Part shown: piece after piece, positions 56,296-64,000 of the stretch
How positions within the stretch are numbered: position 1 is the stretch's first letter
How the letters are laid out: each line of letters starts with the position of its first letter
Source of the DNA: Pseudomonadota bacterium
Lineage (GTDB): Bacteria; Pseudomonadota; Gammaproteobacteria; Xanthomonadales; Xanthomonadaceae
Reading direction: 5' to 3'
NCBI GenBank assembly: GCA_018242445.1
Contig: JAFEBW010000007.1
Location: forward strand, 1 to 64,000
Length of the DNA: 64,000 nt
Translations under genes and position numbers: made by a program
Notes under the pieces: model-generated
What the model saw: the letters and a program-made list of their open reading frames with translations, nothing else
Databases searched by the model: none
Told to the model about the DNA's origin: nothing

Positions 56296-57717
56296 TTATC
56301 GCGTCAGGAATTTCACCAGCCGATCCGCCAATCCGCGATACGGCGGCTTGAACAAGGCCATCGACGACAACCGCGACTGGTACAACACCGCCTTGGGATG
56401 GCTGAAGGTCGCGAAGCCGTCGTAGCCGTGATAGCGGCCCATGCCCGAGGGACCGACGCCGCCGAACGGCAGGCGTTCCTGCGCGTAGTGCATCACCGTG
56501 TCGTTGATCGACACCCCGCCGGCGACGGTGCGGTCGAGCATCTGCTGCACCCGCTTGCCGTCGTTGTCGAAGTGGTACAGCGCCAGCGGACGTGGATGCG
56601 AATCGATGTAGGCGATGGCTTCGTCCAGCGTGCCGTAGCTCTTCACCGGCAGGATCGGGCCGAAGATTTCCTCGCGCATCAGGGCCAGGTCGTCGGGCGG
56701 ATCGAGCACCAGCGTCGGCGGGATCAGGCGTTGCGCATCGGCAGTCGTGCGCTCGCAGGCGACCATCTCGATGGTCGGCACATGGCGTGCGGCCGCCTCG
56801 TCGAGGTAGCCGCGTAGGCGCCGGTACTGGCCCTCGTTGACGATGCTGGTGTAATCGGGATTGCCGGCGATGGACGGGTAGCGCGCGCGCACCGCTGCGC
56901 CCAGCGCATCCACGAACAGATCGCGCGCGGCTTGCGGCACGAGGATGTAGTCGGGCGCGATGCAGGTCTGGCCGGCGTTGAGCCACTTGCCGGCGGCGAT
57001 GCGTTGCGCAGCGAGCGGCAGCTGAAAGTCCGGCGCGATCACGCACGGCGACTTGCCGCCCAGCTCAAGCGTCACCGGCACGAGGTTCTGCGCGGCTGCC
57101 GCCATCACCTTGCGACCGACGCCGGTCGAGCCGGTGAAGAACAGATGGTCGAACGGCAATGCGGCGAACGCGGTGGCCACTTCCGGCCCGCCCAGCGCCA
57201 CCGCCACGCGCTCGGCCGGGAACACCTCGGCCAGCAGGTCGCGCAGGAAGGCGCTGGTGCGCGGGGTGTGCTCGGAGGGTTTCACCATCACGTGGTTGCC
57301 GGCAGCGATCGCGCTCGCCAGCGGGTTGAGCGCCAGGCTCACCGGGTAATTCCACGGCGAGATCACCCCGACCACGCCCAGCGGCTGCATGCGCACCTGC
57401 GCGCGCGCGGGCAGGAAGATCCAGTTCACCCGCCGGCCCTGCGGGCGCATCCACGATTTCAGGTGGCGGCGCAATTGATCGATCTCGCCCAGCACGGTCA
57501 TGCCGTCGGCGACCAGGCTCTCGTGGCGCGAGCGGTTGCCGAAGTCGGCGCTGACCACCTTCGCCATCTCCTCGACGCGCTTCTGGAAGGCGTGGCGCAA
57601 GCGGTCGAGGTCGTCGCGGCGCTGCGCGTAGTCGGGCACCCGCGCGGCCTGCGCGGCGCGCAGTTTCTGCAAGGTCGGCAGCAAGTCGGCGACGGGCGTG
57701 GCGGCGATGGTATCCAT
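56296..57717 (-). CDS. Aldehyde dehydrogenase (coniferyl-aldehyde type)
   Basis: A 473-residue NAD(P)-dependent ALDH. Key sites are PWNYPVSLALNPL, FTGSTGVGRKVMAAAA, the general base in LELGGKSP and the nucleophile Cys in NAGQTCIAPDY. The ERLPFGGVGPSGMGRYHGYDGF ending and an uncommon C-terminal hydrophobic tail (YRGLADRLVKFLTR) match the coniferyl aldehyde dehydrogenase group, which in some forms attaches to membranes. It probably oxidises aromatic or fatty aldehydes. It diverges from yrdA across 58 bases. Confidence 0.88.
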   Translation of the reverse strand: MDTIAATPVADLLPTLQKLRAAQAARVPDYAQRRDDLDRLRHAFQKRVEEMAKVVSADFGNRSRHESLVADGMTVLGEIDQLRRHLKSWMRPQGRRVNWIFLPARAQVRMQPLGVVGVISPWNYPVSLALNPLASAIAAGNHVMVKPSEHTPRTSAFLRDLLAEVFPAERVAVALGGPEVATAFAALPFDHLFFTGSTGVGRKVMAAAAQNLVPVTLELGGKSPCVIAPDFQLPLAAQRIAAGKWLNAGQTCIAPDYILVPQAARDLFVDALGAAVRARYPSIAGNPDYTSIVNEGQYRRLRGYLDEAAARHVPTIEMVACERTTADAQRLIPPTLVLDPPDDLALMREEIFGPILPVKSYGTLDEAIAYIDSHPRPLALYHFDNDGKRVQQMLDRTVAGGVSINDTVMHYAQERLPFGGVGPSGMGRYHGYDGFATFSHPKAVLYQSRLSSMALFKPPYRGLADRLVKFLTR

Positions 57718-57775
57718 GCGCCCGAGTGTAGTGCCGCGCGGTCGTACAATCACTCCAATCCGACCGAGAGCTTCC

Positions 57776-58321
57776 ATGCGCCCCTACCTCGACACCTATC
57801 CGAAGCTCGGCGCGCGTGTCTACGTCGATCCGGCCGCCACCGTGATCGGCGACGTCGTCATCGGCGACGACGCCTCGATCTGGCCGGCAGCCGTCGTGCG
57901 CGGCGATGTCCACCACATCCGCATCGGCGCACGCACGAATGTTCAAGACGGCGCGATCCTGCACGTCACCCACGCCGGCCCGTACACCGGCGCGGGCTTC
58001 CCCTGCCTTATAGGCGACGACGTCACCATCGGCCACGCCGCGGTGATCCACGCCTGCACCATCGAGGACGCCTGCCTGATCGGCATGCACGCCACCGTGC
58101 TCGACGGTGCTGTGGTGCGCAAACACGGTTTCGTCGCCGCCGGCGCAGTGATCGCGCCGGGCAAGATCGTCGGCGAAGGCGAGCTGTGGATGGGCAACCC
58201 CGCGCGCTGCGTGCGCAAGCTCGATGCCGGGCAGATCGAGCAGTTGTATTACTCGGCCGCGCATTACGTGAAACTCAAGGATCGGTATCTGGCGAGCGAA
58301 AAGCGAAAAGGGCCAGAGTGA
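57776..58321 (+). CDS. yrdA: Gamma-carbonic-anhydrase-like hexapeptide protein
   Basis: A 181-residue left-handed beta-helix protein (YrdA/PaaY group). Hexapeptide repeats run through about 25-150, and the metal His residues are in VHHIRIGARTNVQDG, TIGHAAVIHACTI. It resembles gamma carbonic anhydrase, but activity is uncertain. The last residues, EKRKGPE, and the stop come from bases that also form the left inverted repeat of the transposable element inserted here, so the original C-terminus has been replaced. Confidence 0.85.
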   Translation: MRPYLDTYPKLGARVYVDPAATVIGDVVIGDDASIWPAAVVRGDVHHIRIGARTNVQDGAILHVTHAGPYTGAGFPCLIGDDVTIGHAAVIHACTIEDACLIGMHATVLDGAVVRKHGFVAAGAVIAPGKIVGEGELWMGNPARCVRKLDAGQIEQLYYSAAHYVKLKDRYLASEKRKGPE

Positions 58322-58335
58322 ATATCGTTTGAAAC
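58306..58335. repeat. Left terminal inverted repeat of the RAYT element
   Basis: AAAAGGGCCAGAGTG begins the arm and GTTTGAAAC ends it (30 bases). It is the inverted partner of 59147-59178. The arm covers the last codons and stop of yrdA. Confidence 0.75.
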
Positions 58336-58438
58336 AGGGACGTGTAGGCGATTTCCTACCGACGATCACGACGCCTGCCGATTCGCATGCGTGGCTGGCT
58401 GCGCCAGGATCGCCGCCGACTTCGCATCGGAACATGCC

Positions 58439-59140
58439 ATGCCACGGCGACCGCGTCTCGAACTGCCCGGCAGCGCGCTCCACATCACCCACCGAGGCGT
58501 GAACCGCGGCGCCACCTTCATCGACGACGACGATTTCGCGCGCTACCGACAACTGCTGCACATCGCCTTCGGCGATGCAGGCATCGCCCTGCACGCCTAT
58601 GTGCTCATGACCAATCACGTCCACTTCCTGCTCACGCCGCCGGCACCGGGCTGCCTGTCGCGCGCGATGAGCCGGCTGGGCCAGCGCTATGTGCCCTGGT
58701 TCAATCACCAGCATCGCCGCACCGGTACGCTGTGGGAAGGGCGATTCAAGTCCTGCCTCGTCGACACATCCGGCTATCTGGCGCGCGTTCACCGCTATAT
58801 CGAACTCAACCCCGTCCGGGCGGCCATGGTCGATGCCCCCGAACGCTATCGCTGGTCGAGTGTCCATGCCAACCTCGGCGCATGCAAGGATCCACTCGTC
58901 ACGCCGCACCCGGCATATCTCGGGGCGATATCGGATCCCGACCTGCGCGCCCTGTCCCATCGGCAATGGCTGCAGGAGGGCATCAGCGAGGACGACCTCG
59001 CGGCCATTCGCGCGCACATGCAGCAGGAGCGCGCGTTGGGTTCGTTGCGATTCCAGTCGATGGTCGAAAAGACCCTGAACCGTCCGGCAACCGTCAGGCC
59101 ACGAGGACGGCCGCCGCTTGCCGAACGCCGCGAAATCTAA
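58439..59140 (+). CDS. REP-associated tyrosine transposase (RAYT)
   Basis: A 233-residue Y1-type HUH transposase. The N-terminal signature LELPGSALHITHRGVNR leads to the HUH metal pair in LMTNHVHFLLTPP and the catalytic Tyr region in RVHRYIELNPVRAAM. RAYTs are single-strand transposases that cut at REP hairpins and spread or maintain REP repeats. REP-like repeats of this window (20213) are possible substrates. A C-terminal tail of about 75 residues ends RGRPPLAERREI and is duplicated downstream. The ATG at 58439 is the start of homology. Confidence 0.88.
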   Translation: MPRRPRLELPGSALHITHRGVNRGATFIDDDDFARYRQLLHIAFGDAGIALHAYVLMTNHVHFLLTPPAPGCLSRAMSRLGQRYVPWFNHQHRRTGTLWEGRFKSCLVDTSGYLARVHRYIELNPVRAAMVDAPERYRWSSVHANLGACKDPLVTPHPAYLGAISDPDLRALSHRQWLQEGISEDDLAAIRAHMQQERALGSLRFQSMVEKTLNRPATVRPRGRPPLAERREI

Positions 59141-59146
59141 ACGTTC

Positions 59147-59178
59147 GTTTCAAACGGTAATTTACTCTGACCCCTTTT
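59147..59178. repeat. Right terminal inverted repeat of the RAYT element
   Basis: GTTTCAAACGGTAATTTACT starts the arm and CTGACCCCTTTT completes it (32 bases). It pairs with the left arm at 58306-58335 and recurs at 59460-59491 at the end of the partial copy. Confidence 0.75.
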
Positions 59179-59187
59179 TTCACCGCG

Positions 59188-59492
59188 CATGCGAGGACCC
59201 GCTCGTCACGTCGCACCCGGCGTATCTCGGGGCGATATCGGACCCCGACCTGCGTGCCCTGTCCCATCGGCAATGGCTGCAGGAGGGCATCAGCGAGGGC
59301 GACCTCATGGCGATTCGCACCCACATGCAGCAGGAGCGCGCCTTGGGTTCGTTGCGATTCCAGTCGATGGTCGAAAAGACGCTGAACCGTCCGGCAACGG
59401 TCAGGCCACGCGGTCGACCGCCGACCCTGCTTGCCGAACGCCGCGAAATCTAAACGTTCGTTTCAAACGGTAATTTACTCTGGCCCCTTTTT
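59188..59492 (+). pseudogene. Partial second copy of the RAYT element's right end
   Basis: About 300 bases repeat 58881-59180 with scattered differences at an offset of 307: the last ~85 codons of the transposase gene, its stop and the right inverted repeat. No start codon or HUH/Tyr part is present, so it cannot encode an active enzyme. One difference near the end (TCTGGCCCC) matches the left arm instead. It may be a remnant of a nested or tandem insertion, or a second mobile unit. Confidence 0.8.
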
Positions 59493-59745
59493 GCCGATGT
59501 TCCAGTTCCCGCCGGAGATCCGCAAGATCACCTACACGACCAACGCGATCGAGTCGTTGAACGCGACGATGCGCAAGTACACGCGAAACCGGCGTATCTT
59601 TCCGAACGACGAGTCGGCGCTGAAATCGCTGTTTCTGGCGATCCGCGAAACGAGCAAGCGATGGCGCGGCATCCATCACTGGAAGCCGGCACTGCAGGTT
59701 TTCCAGATCCTGCTCGGCGAGGAGCGCGTCCCGATCCATGGCTGA
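59488..59745 (+). pseudogene. IS256-family (mutator) transposase, C-terminal fragment
   Basis: Only the last 83 or so residues of a transposase of about 400 residues remain. The remaining part reads FPPEIRKITYTTNAIESLN, NRRIFPNDESALKSLFLAI and RWRGIHHWKPALQVFQ, which are typical of the IS256/mutator family C-terminus. The DDE catalytic residues Asp, Asp are lost. The left edge is exactly at the end of the RAYT copy, which probably inserted into or replaced the front of this gene. Confidence 0.85.
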
Positions 59746-59787
59746 GAAACCGCAGTTACACAGTTAGATTTACAGACCCTGTTTTTG

Positions 59788-60213
59788 CTATTTTGTCCGT
59801 ATATCTACCGAATATTGCCATGTTTTTAACGATTGTTCACCAGCATATTGTACTGAAATAATATATTCGCCATTGGCGAATTGAATCACGCGGTCGCCAC
59901 CACCGATTTTAGTATTTCCTACAAACCGCCATTTTTTTGTATGAGCCAGCGCATTATAAAAATCATTAATACGATAAAAATCCAACGCGGTTCTATAATA
60001 ACAAACATAAATCCGTCTCGAAATACTTTTGACTCCGTAGCCACATACACCGAATCGTGTAGTACCAAGCGGTAACGGCAACCCATTTAATAATGCAATT
60101 ATCGGATCAGACCGCCGCAATTGCTCCTTCCACACCGACATCGCATAGATTATTGATATTGCAACCGTTATGTATATTACTATATTTAATGATTTATATT
60201 GGCCAAATTTCAT
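59788..60213 (-). CDS. AT-rich orphan membrane protein, candidate immunity protein
   Basis: A 141-residue protein. A single hydrophobic helix lies at about 8-28 (SLNIVIYITVAISIIYAMSVW); the rest should be periplasmic, with a pair of Cys in VCGYGVKSISRRIYVCYY and a C-terminal beta-rich part (RVIQFANGEYIISVQYAGEQ). It follows the RHS gene by 39 bases on the same strand and is strongly AT-rich, like the RHS tip. Small anchored proteins in this position often neutralise the RHS toxin. I do not recognise the family; the ATG at 60213 is chosen because it starts just before the membrane helix. Confidence 0.55.
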   Translation of the reverse strand: MKFGQYKSLNIVIYITVAISIIYAMSVWKEQLRRSDPIIALLNGLPLPLGTTRFGVCGYGVKSISRRIYVCYYRTALDFYRINDFYNALAHTKKWRFVGNTKIGGGDRVIQFANGEYIISVQYAGEQSLKTWQYSVDIRTK

Positions 60214-60252
60214 AATTAACCATTTTAAGCACAAATTTGGGTTTTCATTGGG

Positions 60253-63200
60253 TTACTTCCCATCATCACGTGCAGGAATGTGGGAGCCCGTTTGTCCTGG
60301 GCTTCCATCAACATTTCCTGGCCCCGGGCCGAAGGGGTCGCCACTGTCAACACCACCATCTGCCCCACCACCACTTCCGGATCCTCCACCACTTTGATTT
60401 GAACTATTCGAATTCCCAGAACCAAAGAGTGACCATGGGTTTGCCCAAGGATTGAAATAAAATTCTCCCGTATCCCAATTGCCTAGAAGTGTATTCCAAT
60501 CTCCCGACCCACCCCAGCCTCCCATACCCGCTCCAAAACCAAACGCAGATCCAGAGTTGTTCCAAGAAAAACTTCCGCCAAGGTAATAATAACCAGCGAC
60601 AGTAAAGGAGTAATCGCTTAGATACGAATTTAGACGGTTTTGGTTAGGCTTCCCGCCAGACATCCAATTAACGGAAATCGAAAACCCATCACCTGTCGGC
60701 CGACCCACCCCTAAAAATACATCATAGTACCTCGTAGCGTCAATGCTGATATTTATATTGTCGAATGTAAAATTAAAAGCATAATAATCTGGCATACGAG
60801 CATTAGATAATTCATTCCAAGTCTGATTTGATAAATCGTTCCATTCGGCGATTTGCCACTGCGGCATTTGCTGACCATCGACAATCAAACCAGACGAATC
60901 CGAATTGAAAATTGGATTCCCCCCCACATACCCAAACGTATTGATCCCCGCATCCAGCCCCAGCGGATCGCTCTCCACATACCGGCCCAGGCTCGCATCG
61001 TAGTCCCGGAAGCCGTTGTTCCACAATCCGGTCTCGGCGTCGTAGTACTGCCCCGGGAAGCCGATGTTCAGCCCGCCGATCGTGTCCAGGGTCACCGTGC
61101 GGTCGAAGGCGAAGTTGCTGGCGCGCCACACCACCGCCTGCGCGGCGTTGGTGACGATCTCCGGCCGGCCGAGTTGGTCGGTGTGCACCATGTACAGCGT
61201 GTTGTTGCGCACCATGCCGACCAGCGCGCCGCCCATCCACAGGTAATCGGTCGTGCCGGCGTTCGAGCTTTCGCTCGCCAGTGCGCCGTCGATGGCGTAC
61301 ACGAAGCGCGTCCACGCGCTGCCGGTCGATTTATACACGCGCCGGCCCTGCGGATCGACGTGGTAGGTCGTGATCGCGCCGCCTTTGGTGGCGCGATCCA
61401 TGCGGTTGAACGGATCGTAGTGGTAGGCGATCGCGCCGCTGGTACCGCTGTCGCTGGTGCGGTTGCCGTTGAGGTCGTAGCCGAAGGTGCGCGCCGCGCC
61501 GGTGCCGGTGGCGGCGCCGCTGACGGAGGTCAGCTCGTTGCTGGAGGAAGACAGGTTGTAGGTGCTGCTGAGAAATGCCGTCTGGCTGCTGCGGTTGCTG
61601 TCGGCGTCGTAGGTCCAGGTGGTGGAGTTGGCGATACCCGAGCTTGCCCCGGTGAGGCGGATCAGCGGGTCGTAGCTGAAACTCTGGGTCAGGCTGGCGT
61701 TGACACCGTTGGTGATCGCGGTGATGGAATTGTTGGCGTCGTAACCGAAGGTCAGGCTCTGCAGCACCGTGCTCGACGGCACCGTCGTGCTGATGCCGGT
61801 CAGGCGGCCGTCCAGGTCGTAATCGTTAGTGCGCACCAGGTTGTTGCCGTAGATCCACCCGGCCACGCCCGCATAGGGCTGGTAGGTCAGGCCGGTGGCG
61901 ACGTTGCTGGTGGTGCCGTTGATCGTCACCGTGGCGGAGGACAGCTTGCCGCCGGTGTAGGCGTAGTTGGCGACCACGCCGTTCGGGTAGGTCAGCCCGG
62001 TCACACGGCCCATGTTGTCGTGGGCGTAGGCGGTGTTGTAGGTGTTGCCGGCCACCACGCTGCTCTGGCTGGCGACCCAGCCTTCCGGCGTATAGGCGGT
62101 GGCCAGGTTGTCGGTGGTGCCGTTGAAGGCGTCGGACACGCCGCACAGGCGGCCCGCGCCGTGGGTGCAGGCGTCATAGGAGAAAGTTTGCACCTGCCCA
62201 CCGGCGGTGGCCGTCTGCACCCGGTTGAGCCCGTCGAACGTGTACGTGGTGACGGTGCCGTCGGCGCGGGTGTAGCCCGTCCTGCGGCCGCCGGCGTCGT
62301 AGGCGAAGCTCACCGTGCCGGTGTCGGGGCTCGATCGCGCCCACAACTGGCCGAAGCCGTCGTACACGTAGGTCGTGACCAGATAACGCGGATCGACCAC
62401 CGAGGCGACGTGATCGCCCGCGTCGTAGCCGATGAGGGTAGTGCCGTTGTTGGCATCGATCGTGCCGATCTTGCGGTTCAGGTGGTCGTACGAATACAGC
62501 GTGGTGTGGCCGAGCGAGTCGGTCGCGGAGGTGAGATTGCCGTTGTTGTCATAGGCGTTCGTGAACTTCTGGCCGTTGTTGCCGGTCACGACCCACGGAC
62601 GCCCGAGGCCGTCGTAGCTGCGGAAGGCCTTGCTGACGATGGTGGAGGTGCCTCTGAAGCCGTAGCCCCAGGCGGCGCAATCGGGTGGCTCGCCTGCCAT
62701 GCCCTTGATCGGCTTCGTGCAGTATTCCCGCCAACTGCCGTTGCGCGCGGTTTCGTCGACTTCCACGACATCGCCGCCCACGTCGTAGAGGTAATCCTCC
62801 TCTTCCAGCCCCGCGCCACCTGCGACCGTGCCAAACGCATTTTTATATTTGGCAATAAGTTGACGGCTGTCGTTGTAGACGTAGTTCTCCGTCACGCCAT
62901 CGGGCGTGGTCACGCTGGCGAGTTGCCCTTCCGACGTGTAGGTGTAGGTCGTGTTGGCGGCCACACCATTCGGTGAGGTCTGCACGTTGGCGACCAGGCC
63001 CCAGGTGTTGTAGGTGTAGGCCGTCGTGTCGCCGTTCGGGCCGACCACCTGACCGGGCTCTCCCAGCGCATTGTAGCCGCTGTAGGTCGTGGCCTGCCCG
63101 AGGTTGTTCGTAACCGATGCCAGATCGCCGGCAGTGGAATACGTGGTCGTGACCTTGTCGCTGGGGCCGGGCACCGGCCCGTCCACGACCATCGTCTGCA

Positions 63201-64000
63201 ACATGCCGTTGGTCGTGTTGTTGGTGTAGGCGTAGGTGGTCGTGTGCGCCTGATTGGCAACGCCATGCACCGTCAGGTTGATCTGGCTGACCGAGGCCAC
63301 GCGCTGGGTGGTGGGGTCGTAGGTGTAGTCGGTCTCGCTGTATCCGGGAACCACGACCTTCAGCAGCCTGTTGGTGCCCGGCGTGGCATCCCATGTGTAC
63401 TGCGTGGTGCGCGCTTCGGGCTGGCCGGATGCCTCGACCTTCTGCTGCAACTGGCCGTTGGCGGCATACGTGTACACCGTCGTGTTGCCGTTGAAGTCGG
63501 TGACCTGCTTGTCGTAGCCGTTGGCGTCGTAGGTGTGCGACTTGCTCGTGTTCGGGGTGTTGGCGCCACCGGTGCCGCTGGTGCCGGCAATCAGCCCGTT
63601 GACGAAGCTGTAGGTCGTCTGCCGCCCCAGCGGGCTGGTCTCGAGAACCGAGAGCGTGTTGTTCGTGCCAGGGGTGTACGCGAAATTGTAAACGACGTTG
63701 TTGCTGTTCACGCCGAGGCTTCTCGTGGTCGCGTAGCCGTTGCCGTCGTAGGCGAAGTTCGCGAAGCTTTCGTCGTCGATAGTGACGTTGGTCAGGCCGC
63801 CGGGATATCGGCTGTCGCCATAGCCGTAATAGGTGAACGACGTGACACCGGCTGGCGAGACGCTTTCCGCATGCTGCAACAGGTTCAACCCGGAACCGAG
63901 GGCATTGGCTGCGTAGGTGTACTCATGGGTGTTGCCGTCCGGACCGGTCACCGTCACCAACTGGTTGCCGCTCCAGGTGAGGACGATCTTGCGGCCGTTG
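60253..64000 (-). CDS. RHS-repeat protein with variable C-terminal tip (5' end beyond window)
   Basis: At least 1249 residues; the 5' end is outside the window. Most of the chain is YD/RHS repeats (G-x-x-x-x-Y-x-Y-D), forming a shell. The core ends ESDPLGLDAGINTFGYVGGN near 60900, after which about 210 residues form a different tip: VDGQQMPQWQIAEW, then NINISIDATRYYDVFLGV, VAGYYYLGGSFSWNNSG and a long Gly/Ser/Asp-rich end. The tip is AT-rich in base composition and matches no toxin I can name. RHS proteins encapsulate toxins used against other cells. A small gene for a candidate immunity protein follows. Confidence 0.9.
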   Translation of the reverse strand, partial: NGRKIVLTWSGNQLVTVTGPDGNTHEYTYAANALGSGLNLLQHAESVSPAGVTSFTYYGYGDSRYPGGLTNVTIDDESFANFAYDGNGYATTRSLGVNSNNVVYNFAYTPGTNNTLSVLETSPLGRQTTYSFVNGLIAGTSGTGGANTPNTSKSHTYDANGYDKQVTDFNGNTTVYTYAANGQLQQKVEASGQPEARTTQYTWDATPGTNRLLKVVVPGYSETDYTYDPTTQRVASVSQINLTVHGVANQAHTTTYAYTNNTTNGMLQTMVVDGPVPGPSDKVTTTYSTAGDLASVTNNLGQATTYSGYNALGEPGQVVGPNGDTTAYTYNTWGLVANVQTSPNGVAANTTYTYTSEGQLASVTTPDGVTENYVYNDSRQLIAKYKNAFGTVAGGAGLEEEDYLYDVGGDVVEVDETARNGSWREYCTKPIKGMAGEPPDCAAWGYGFRGTSTIVSKAFRSYDGLGRPWVVTGNNGQKFTNAYDNNGNLTSATDSLGHTTLYSYDHLNRKIGTIDANNGTTLIGYDAGDHVASVVDPRYLVTTYVYDGFGQLWARSSPDTGTVSFAYDAGGRRTGYTRADGTVTTYTFDGLNRVQTATAGGQVQTFSYDACTHGAGRLCGVSDAFNGTTDNLATAYTPEGWVASQSSVVAGNTYNTAYAHDNMGRVTGLTYPNGVVANYAYTGGKLSSATVTINGTTSNVATGLTYQPYAGVAGWIYGNNLVRTNDYDLDGRLTGISTTVPSSTVLQSLTFGYDANNSITAITNGVNASLTQSFSYDPLIRLTGASSGIANSTTWTYDADSNRSSQTAFLSSTYNLSSSSNELTSVSGAATGTGAARTFGYDLNGNRTSDSGTSGAIAYHYDPFNRMDRATKGGAITTYHVDPQGRRVYKSTGSAWTRFVYAIDGALASESSNAGTTDYLWMGGALVGMVRNNTLYMVHTDQLGRPEIVTNAAQAVVWRASNFAFDRTVTLDTIGGLNIGFPGQYYDAETGLWNNGFRDYDASLGRYVESDPLGLDAGINTFGYVGGNPIFNSDSSGLIVDGQQMPQWQIAEWNDLSNQTWNELSNARMPDYYAFNFTFDNINISIDATRYYDVFLGVGRPTGDGFSISVNWMSGGKPNQNRLNSYLSDYSFTVAGYYYLGGSFSWNNSGSAFGFGAGMGGWGGSGDWNTLLGNWDTGEFYFNPWANPWSLFGSGNSNSSNQSGGGSGSGGGADGGVDSGDPFGPGPGNVDGSPGQTGSHIPARDDGK

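Larger units (their letters stand above)
58306..59178. mobile_element. RAYT-carrying element with inverted ends
   Basis: An 873-base unit bounded by 30- and 32-base imperfect inverted repeats, with one gene, the RAYT transposase, between them. GGGTCAGAGTAAATT-like ends are often seen beside RAYT genes in xanthomonads. No target duplication is obvious. The left end took over the 3' end of yrdA, and the right half is present again as a second copy. Confidence 0.7.

Noticed and set aside
60853..62976. 707-codon open frame opposite the RHS core
   Set aside because: Repetitive shadow of the RHS repeats, without natural start or domain.

Overview
The window is GC-rich chromosomal DNA from a gammaproteobacterium, most likely of the Xanthomonadales/Lysobacterales (Rhodanobacteraceae- or Xanthomonadaceae-like). 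This rests on the gene set, not on a database match: a class II ribonucleotide reductase split into two genes, a PepSY protein in front of a PhoP/PhoQ-type pair, birA-coaX, def-fmt-rsmB divergent from a LysM gene followed by dprA-smg-topA, and a REP-associated transposase with REP-like intergenic repeats. The first bases are a run of 17 G, so the window may start at a contig edge.

Layout. 1-1300: two small or medium exported proteins of unknown function, the first behind a poly-G tract and a -10-like hexamer. 1414-4966: a bufferin (RiPP metallophore) locus. An ECF sigma factor and a soluble zinc-type anti-sigma factor point one way; bufA (DUF2282 precursor), bufB (DUF692/MNIO), bufC (DUF2063) and a DoxX protein point the other. 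4989-9548: PII protein, ubiK, comM, dps and two small secreted proteins. 9703-17342: dusA with a CtlX-like amidinohydrolase, a PepSY-phoP-phoQ-type operon, birA, coaX. 17558-25003: a PAS/GAF/degenerate GGDEF/EAL phosphodiesterase, uvrD and a double-GAF histidine kinase. 25175-30497: alaA, an SGNH lipoprotein, then a leftward block of cytochrome c5, hydrolase, zapE and queF. 30700-34530: a HAD phosphatase, a class III aminotransferase, a DUF4337 protein, a small exported protein and a cytochrome b561. 34562-38256: nrdJb, a histone H1-like gene and nrdJa, with a promoter and two NrdR-box-like operators upstream. 38742-48282: an HDAC-like hydrolase, rsmB-fmt-def, LysM protein, dprA, smg, topA. 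48283-48985: a repeat-filled gap. 48986-58321: a large lipoprotein, a DUF885 peptidase, xthA, ltaE, an MFS exporter, a coniferyl-aldehyde-type dehydrogenase and a gamma-carbonic-anhydrase-like protein.

58306-64000 is accessory DNA. A RAYT transposase gene lies between imperfect 30-32 bp inverted repeats. A partial second copy of its right half follows, then an IS256-family fragment. Next, on the minus strand, are an AT-rich orphan membrane protein and a large RHS-repeat protein that runs off the window end. The RHS tip and the orphan are much richer in A+T than the RHS core, which is the usual look of an exchangeable toxin-immunity cassette.

The most interesting units are the bufferin operon with its own sigma/anti-sigma pair, the NrdR-type control region of the split RNR interrupted by a histone-like gene, the Rhs tip plus candidate immunity gene, and several small-scale signals: the poly-G promoter, a heptamer repeat abutting the topA start, and a transposable-element end that supplies a neighbouring gene's stop codon.
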